Below, piece after piece: positions 35,827 to 40,831 of a DNA stretch of 40,831 bases. The DNA is from an uncultured Clostridia bacterium (GTDB lineage: Bacteria; Bacillota; Clostridia; Oscillospirales; Ruminococcaceae). How positions within the stretch are numbered: position 1 is the stretch's first letter; each line of letters starts with the position of its first letter. The translations under genes and the position numbers were made by a program. The notes beneath the pieces are model-generated. The model searched no databases and was not told where the DNA came from. It saw nothing but the letters and a program-made list of their open reading frames with translations. The stretch lies in the NCBI GenBank assembly GCA_945921635.1, contig CAMEKZ010000002.1, forward strand, positions 1 through 40,831, in the 5' to 3' direction.

Positions 35827-36306
35827 ATGACTGTCGAAACAGCTGATAAAATAATTTCATTCATGGAAAAATACAACGAGACATACCACTCAATGGTCGC
35901 TTTTCTGACTGAAAAGCAGGCAAAGGTCATGGCGGACGATTTGCTCTGGCTGCTTGACTCGGTTGAGCAGGAGCAGGCGCTCGTTATGAAGATACAGTCG
36001 CAGGAAAATGCGCGGCTTGCACTTTTTGCGGAGCTTTCGGTAGACGGCATAAAGGCTAAGGAGCTTATCGAAAGCGTCCCTGAAGAGCGAAAAACCATGA
36101 TGACACTTATTTACGACAATCTGACGGAGGACATTGAGCGTATTCGCAAGCTCAACAGCGAAATAGTAGAGACCGTCGAGAAAAAATTATCGGTTCAGGA
36201 GGAGCTGGTAAGGGGCGCAGGGATGACAACGGCTGAAACCTATAACGGCTACGGTGCGAAGATAAAGCGCATGACAGGTACAAAGGGCTACATAGGCAGC
36301 GTCTGA
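35827..36306 (+). CDS. flgN: FlgN-type flagellar export chaperone
   Basis: Helical ~159 aa protein between flgM and flgK; ATG at 35827. Confidence 0.75.
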   Translation: MTVETADKIISFMEKYNETYHSMVAFLTEKQAKVMADDLLWLLDSVEQEQALVMKIQSQENARLALFAELSVDGIKAKELIESVPEERKTMMTLIYDNLTEDIERIRKLNSEIVETVEKKLSVQEELVRGAGMTTAETYNGYGAKIKRMTGTKGYIGSV

Positions 36307-36333
36307 TATACATTCGGAGGATATTCAGTATAG

Positions 36334-37896
36334 ATGAGAGCTTCTTTTTTAGGAATTGAGATACAAAAGCGTTCTGTACAGATGGCGCAGAAGGCGCTTG
36401 ACGTAACAGGCAACAATATATCTAATTCAGGCACAGAGGGCTATACAAGACAGAGACTTGACGTATATGCCGAGTATGCAAATATGCGCGGCGCGTACAT
36501 CTCAAAGACGGCAAGACTCGGTATGTCGGGTCAGGGCGTATTTGCAAGCGGCGTGGCACAGACAAGAGACCCGTACCTCGACAAGCGCTACAGAGATACA
36601 AGCTGCTATGTCGGCGAGTACAACCAGCAGGTAAGCATAATGAGCGAGATAGAGACCGCTCTCACCAACTTTTCCGACACATTTGAAGATATTGGCATGG
36701 CGTATCAGTTCGACCAGTTCAAATCGGCGCTCAGAAAATATGCCGAGGACAGCGCGGACAGAGAAGAGCTTGCCAGTGTAGTAAGAAACCAGGCGTACAA
36801 TATCTGCAAGCTGTTCCAGCAGCAGAGCACAGACCTTGCAAATCTCGAAGAACAGACGCTGTACGATTTGCACTCCACGCTTGAGGATGCAAACAGAATT
36901 ATCGAAGAAATCGTTGAGTACAACAAGGAGATAGTTGACGACTACGCGATTACCGGAGCGGATATGATATACAACGGCCTGTCGGTTACCGGCGGCTACG
37001 GACCCAACGAGCTGCTCGATGCGAGAAATGTGCTTATCGACCAGCTTTCCGAGTTCGGAGATATCCATGTTGAGGATAACTATGACGGCTCGGTAAAAAT
37101 CACGATGGGCGGCACCACCATAATCGACGGAAAGAAATGCTCGCTGTTCGTAACCGGCAAGGATTATGACCACTTTGCACAGATGTACGAAGAAACCGGC
37201 GCGGCGGCGCTGAAATTCACAAACGGTGAAAAGGTAGAGCTTACAAGCGGAAGCGTAAAGGCGTTTACCGATATGCTAAACGGAAACGGTCCGTATGCCA
37301 GCGGCTATCAGAACACACAGTACGGTATAAAATACTATCAGACCTCTATCGACGCCTTTGCAAATTCTTTTGCAGGTCTGATGAACGAGCTGAACGGAAT
37401 AGAGCACGGCGCTGAAAGAGCAATGTTTGTAAGCTCCGACGGCGGCGAGATAAACGCTGCAAACATCAGAATATCCGAGTCGTGGCTGAGCGACGCTACC
37501 ATGATAGCTAAGATATACAATGAGGATACGGGTGCATTCGATTATCCCGTAAACCTCGACGGCAACGCCCTGAACAAGCTGCTGCTCGGTATTGACGATT
37601 CCGTAAAGATAGGAACGGCAGGCGATTATGAGGGTTCGTGCTATGATTTTATCCTGTTTTTGAACAACAGACTGGCACAGGGCATAGAGTTTGCGGAAAA
37701 GCAGTTGGATATGTACACCGAGACTGCCACCTCCCTGCTTGACAGCAGAGATGCTATAATGGGCGTTTCTGAGACGGAAGAGGGCGTAAATATGCTGAAC
37801 TATTCAAAGTGGTTCAATGCTTCGTCCAGAATGCTCACAACGCTTGACGAGGCGCTTGATACGATTATCGAGAAGATGGGACTTGTCGGAAGATAA
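36334..37896 (+). CDS. flgK: Flagellar hook-associated protein FlgK
   Basis: SFLGIEIQKRSVQMAQKALDVTGNNISNSGTEGYTRQRLDV N-terminal flagellar rod/hook motif and position. Confidence 0.93.
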   Translation: MRASFLGIEIQKRSVQMAQKALDVTGNNISNSGTEGYTRQRLDVYAEYANMRGAYISKTARLGMSGQGVFASGVAQTRDPYLDKRYRDTSCYVGEYNQQVSIMSEIETALTNFSDTFEDIGMAYQFDQFKSALRKYAEDSADREELASVVRNQAYNICKLFQQQSTDLANLEEQTLYDLHSTLEDANRIIEEIVEYNKEIVDDYAITGADMIYNGLSVTGGYGPNELLDARNVLIDQLSEFGDIHVEDNYDGSVKITMGGTTIIDGKKCSLFVTGKDYDHFAQMYEETGAAALKFTNGEKVELTSGSVKAFTDMLNGNGPYASGYQNTQYGIKYYQTSIDAFANSFAGLMNELNGIEHGAERAMFVSSDGGEINAANIRISESWLSDATMIAKIYNEDTGAFDYPVNLDGNALNKLLLGIDDSVKIGTAGDYEGSCYDFILFLNNRLAQGIEFAEKQLDMYTETATSLLDSRDAIMGVSETEEGVNMLNYSKWFNASSRMLTTLDEALDTIIEKMGLVGR

Positions 37897-37924
37897 GCTG
37901 AAACGTGAAAGGAACGGTTGATAT

Positions 37925-38923
37925 ATGAGAATAACACAGAGTATGACGAACAGGCGTTATCTTACTCAGCTTAACGCGGCGCTCGAAAGAAAGAACTCGT
38001 CGGAGCGCAAGATAAATTCAACCAAACGCTACAACAGAGCCAGCGAGGACCCGATAAGCGCGGCAAAGGCGCTCAGAGTGCGAAAGGCCATCTCGGATAC
38101 CGAGGATTATCTGAACAACCTTGAAACCGCAGAGCAGATATACAATGCCGCAGACAGCGCGCTGTTCAATATCGTTGATATTCTCGACAGCATAGTTGAA
38201 AAGGTTACTTATGCGGCAAACGGCACACAGCACGACGAGGACGAGGAGATACTCGCGCAGACGGTCGAGACCTTTGCAGATGAAATAGTGAGGACATTGA
38301 ACGTTGACTCGGCGGAGAGAAAGATTTTCGGCGGCGTAAACAACTCGGATTCGATATTTAAAATCGTGACCGGTGCAGACGGCTCAAAAACCGTAACATA
38401 TAACGGTGTAGATGTCAATTCGCTTCAGAATTCTGATGAGTTTCCTTATGCCGAGGTATCTTACACCGATATCGGAACGGGAATGACAATCGACCCCGCG
38501 ACTGGCAGGGTAGACCCCCAGTCGGCACTCCCTGTAACGCTTAACGGCGCTTGGGTAGCTGGCTGCGGAGGTGATGAGGACGGCGACACGCGAAATGTAA
38601 TTCAGCTGACGCTCAGCGCGGCGCAGGCGGTACGCGAGGGCGATAAAATCAAGGCTATGGATTATATCGACAAGCTCAGAGAGGCTCAGACCAATGTCAG
38701 CATAGCACACGCTGACATCGGTAACAAGCAGGAGTATATCGAATATAACCAGCAGCGTCTTACCACCAATATGGAAAATCTGCTTGAAAAGCAGAACAGC
38801 CTTGAGGGTACGGATATGGGCGCAGAATCAACAAACTGGAAAACACTTGAGGCGATATACAACGTGTCGCTTCAAATGGCAACATCGGTACTTCCGATGA
38901 GTATATTTGACTTTATTTCATAA
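37925..38923 (+). CDS. flgL: Flagellar hook-associated protein FlgL
   Basis: MRITQSMTNRRYLTQLN..KRYNRASEDPISAAKALRVR; flagellin-like N-terminus. Confidence 0.92.
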   Translation: MRITQSMTNRRYLTQLNAALERKNSSERKINSTKRYNRASEDPISAAKALRVRKAISDTEDYLNNLETAEQIYNAADSALFNIVDILDSIVEKVTYAANGTQHDEDEEILAQTVETFADEIVRTLNVDSAERKIFGGVNNSDSIFKIVTGADGSKTVTYNGVDVNSLQNSDEFPYAEVSYTDIGTGMTIDPATGRVDPQSALPVTLNGAWVAGCGGDEDGDTRNVIQLTLSAAQAVREGDKIKAMDYIDKLREAQTNVSIAHADIGNKQEYIEYNQQRLTTNMENLLEKQNSLEGTDMGAESTNWKTLEAIYNVSLQMATSVLPMSIFDFIS

Positions 38924-38947
38924 TTTTTCAGAGGGAGGGAACAATAA

Positions 38948-39577
38948 ATGAATCCTAATCTTTTAAAGATTACGAGCATTCCGATAAGCATTGAGGTTAA
39001 TGTTACAAATGGAATGCTGAAAGCACCCGATGATAAAGAACCGCTGAAAATAGACATCAGCCGCACACCGGGCGGTTACAAAATGGAAAGTCAGCCTGCC
39101 AGAATAAACATTGACACTTATGCCGCACGTTCCAGCATGGGCTATGGAGAGTACAACGCGACCGACTTTAACCAGCAGGAGGCACAGCGCGGCTTTAAGA
39201 TTGCTTATCAGGGTGTTGCAAGAATTGTAAACGAGGGAAATCAGCTCGCACGCGGAGCTTCTCCGTCGGAGATAGCGGCACAGCAGATGAGAGCGGGCGC
39301 AAGCATCGAAACCATCATAGATTTTCTGCCGAAGAGCGGAGCGGATGTTTCGTTTGACAAGGGTACGCTCAATATAAACTACTCACCGACGGATATAAAC
39401 ATCGACTGGGAAAACGTAAATCAGTCACCTGTAGAGTTTGTACCGGGCAATATTGAGTTTATTGTCAAAGAACGTCCCAGAGTGGAGATAGAGTATATCG
39501 GCGAGCCGATTTATGTTCCGCCGAGTGCAAGCCCGAGCTATGTCGAGCCCCCGAAAAAGCTTGACACCAAGGGCTGA
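38948..39577 (+). CDS. DUF6470 (YviE-like) flagellar-locus protein
   Basis: 209 aa; position between flgL and fliW as in B. subtilis yviE; PARINIDTYAARSSMGY motif. Confidence 0.75.
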   Translation: MNPNLLKITSIPISIEVNVTNGMLKAPDDKEPLKIDISRTPGGYKMESQPARINIDTYAARSSMGYGEYNATDFNQQEAQRGFKIAYQGVARIVNEGNQLARGASPSEIAAQQMRAGASIETIIDFLPKSGADVSFDKGTLNINYSPTDINIDWENVNQSPVEFVPGNIEFIVKERPRVEIEYIGEPIYVPPSASPSYVEPPKKLDTKG

Positions 39578-39615
39578 TAAAACAATACACAGTACGGAAG
39601 GAACGGTAAAATCAC

Positions 39616-40056
39616 ATGGCAGAAATAATGACCAGAGATTTCGGAAAAATCGAAGTTGATGACGACAAAATATTCACATTTCCATCAGGCTTGTTTGCTT
39701 TTGAAGACTGTCACAGCTTTGCACTGATAAGTCCTCTCGGCGAGGGCGTTTATCCTATGTGGCTGCAATGTACTGACAGCATAACGCCGTGCTTTATCGT
39801 ATTTGACCCGGAGCTTATTGACGGCAGTTACAGCATAACCCTCAACAGCTCGGAGAAAAAGCTGCTGAAGATAAAGGACGACAGCAAGGTAAGATGTCTG
39901 TCTATCGCGGTAGTCCCCGAGGATTATAAGAAAACTACGGTCAATATGAAATGCCCTATTGTGATAAATACCGAAGAAAATCTTGCGGCACAGGTTATAC
40001 TCCCCGAAAAGTATGAAATCCGATTGCCTATTTATGTTGAGAAAGGTGCGGAGTAA
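39616..40056 (+). CDS. fliW: Flagellar assembly factor FliW
   Basis: FTFPSGLFAFEDCHSFALI, CPIVINTEENLAAQVIL; adjacent to csrA. Confidence 0.92.
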   Translation: MAEIMTRDFGKIEVDDDKIFTFPSGLFAFEDCHSFALISPLGEGVYPMWLQCTDSITPCFIVFDPELIDGSYSITLNSSEKKLLKIKDDSKVRCLSIAVVPEDYKKTTVNMKCPIVINTEENLAAQVILPEKYEIRLPIYVEKGAE

Positions 40057-40284
40057 ATGCTGGTAGTAACAAGAAAAGCCGATGAAAGTCTGACTATATC
40101 GGACAACATAGAAATAACCGTCCTTGAAATAGCAAAGGACAGGGTAAAGATTGGCATTTCCGCCCCGAAGGATGTAAAGATAATCAGAAATGAGCTGAAG
40201 GACGCACAGGATCTAAACAAGCAGTCATCTGAGGCACTTCCGAAGGCGGCAATGGAAGCACTTCTCAAAATGAAAAAGCAATAA
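40057..40284 (+). CDS. csrA: Carbon storage/translational regulator CsrA
   Basis: MLVVTRKADESLTISDNIEITVLEIAKDRVKIGISAPKDVKIIRNEL. Confidence 0.95.
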   Translation: MLVVTRKADESLTISDNIEITVLEIAKDRVKIGISAPKDVKIIRNELKDAQDLNKQSSEALPKAAMEALLKMKKQ

Positions 40285-40309
40285 TTTCAGAAGAAAGGAA
40301 TGCAGGGCA

Positions 40310-40831
40310 ATGGCAAGTACAAACAATATAATCCGTATGAGCGGTATGAACTCGGGTCTTGATACAGAGGCAATTGTCGAGGCTATGACCGCCACAACGA
40401 AGAATAAAATAAACAAGCAGAACAGAAAGGCAATTACTCTTAAATGGAAGCAAGAGGCATACCAGGACATAACCTCAAAGCTTACCGAGTTTCAGAAGAA
40501 GTATTTTGATATACTGGATTCTAAGACAAACCTCAAGAGTAGAACCACCTTCAACAAATACAGCGCTACCGTTTCCAGCAAGGTAAACGGCGTGCTGACT
40601 GAGGGCGCACCTGCGGGCGTATCGGTAAAGTCGCAGGCGGGAGCTACACCGGGTACATATAACGTTAAGGTAAACAAGACCGCGACGCAGGCCAGGTATC
40701 AGGGCAGCGCGATGGACACCAGCTCGCTCGATTTGTCGAATTATACCGACAGCTCGCAGACCTATACTTTCAGCATAAGCGTAGGCGAAAAGTCTTCTAT
40801 TGTTACCTTTAACGGCGGCACAGCCGATGAG
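40310..40831 (+). CDS. fliD: Flagellar filament capping protein FliD, N-terminal part (truncated by window end)
   Basis: MASTNNIIRMSGMNSGLDTEAIVEAMTATTKNKINKQNRKAITLKWKQEAYQDITSKLTEFQ. Confidence 0.88.
   Translation, partial: MASTNNIIRMSGMNSGLDTEAIVEAMTATTKNKINKQNRKAITLKWKQEAYQDITSKLTEFQKKYFDILDSKTNLKSRTTFNKYSATVSSKVNGVLTEGAPAGVSVKSQAGATPGTYNVKVNKTATQARYQGSAMDTSSLDLSNYTDSSQTYTFSISVGEKSSIVTFNGGTADE

Noticed and set aside
36502-37173. 223-aa minus-strand ORF within flgK, and similar antisense ORFs (2620-3384, 10319-11041, 17492-18034)
   Set aside because: All are antisense to strongly supported genes; no RBS or domain evidence.

Overview
This looks like a Clostridia (Ruminococcus-like) chromosomal segment. 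Assignment is by gene content and sequence style only. From left to right: the C-terminus of an FN3-repeat surface protein; a rhodanese/TtcA-type PP-loop fusion (-); a membrane GGDEF protein; an AraC regulator (-) divergent from a GH127-type glycosidase; a small XRE regulator; IMP dehydrogenase (-) with a long structured leader; an AI-2E/PerM-type membrane protein; bifunctional NAD(P)HX epimerase/dehydratase; a lipoprotein; a solitary type IV pilin-like protein; pheS-pheT; a PrsA/SurA-like lipoprotein; an ABC-F ATPase; a ~14 kb carbohydrate ABC cluster (two LolD/MacB-type ATPases, one with an AbrB-like tail; a 1055-aa solute-binding protein; two complete MalF/MalG-type permease pairs; NHL/TPR, Yip1 and DUF5696-like proteins); and a SigD-type flagellar operon flgM-flgN-flgK-flgL-DUF6470-fliW-csrA-fliD (fliD cut by the window edge). 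Two signals stand out most. (1) Two ~240-bp noncoding elements (13236-13481 and 35113-35353) share terminal inverted repeats but have different, hairpin-rich interiors. Each is flanked by a 25-26 bp direct duplication of the local terminator hairpin, which suggests a MITE-like family that inserts into Rho-independent terminators with a long target-site duplication. (2) The ABC cluster pairs two MalFG-type permease pairs and one oversized binding protein with LolD-type ATPases, with no MalK/MsmK-type ATPase and no FtsX-type permease. No tRNA, rRNA or CRISPR was recognised.
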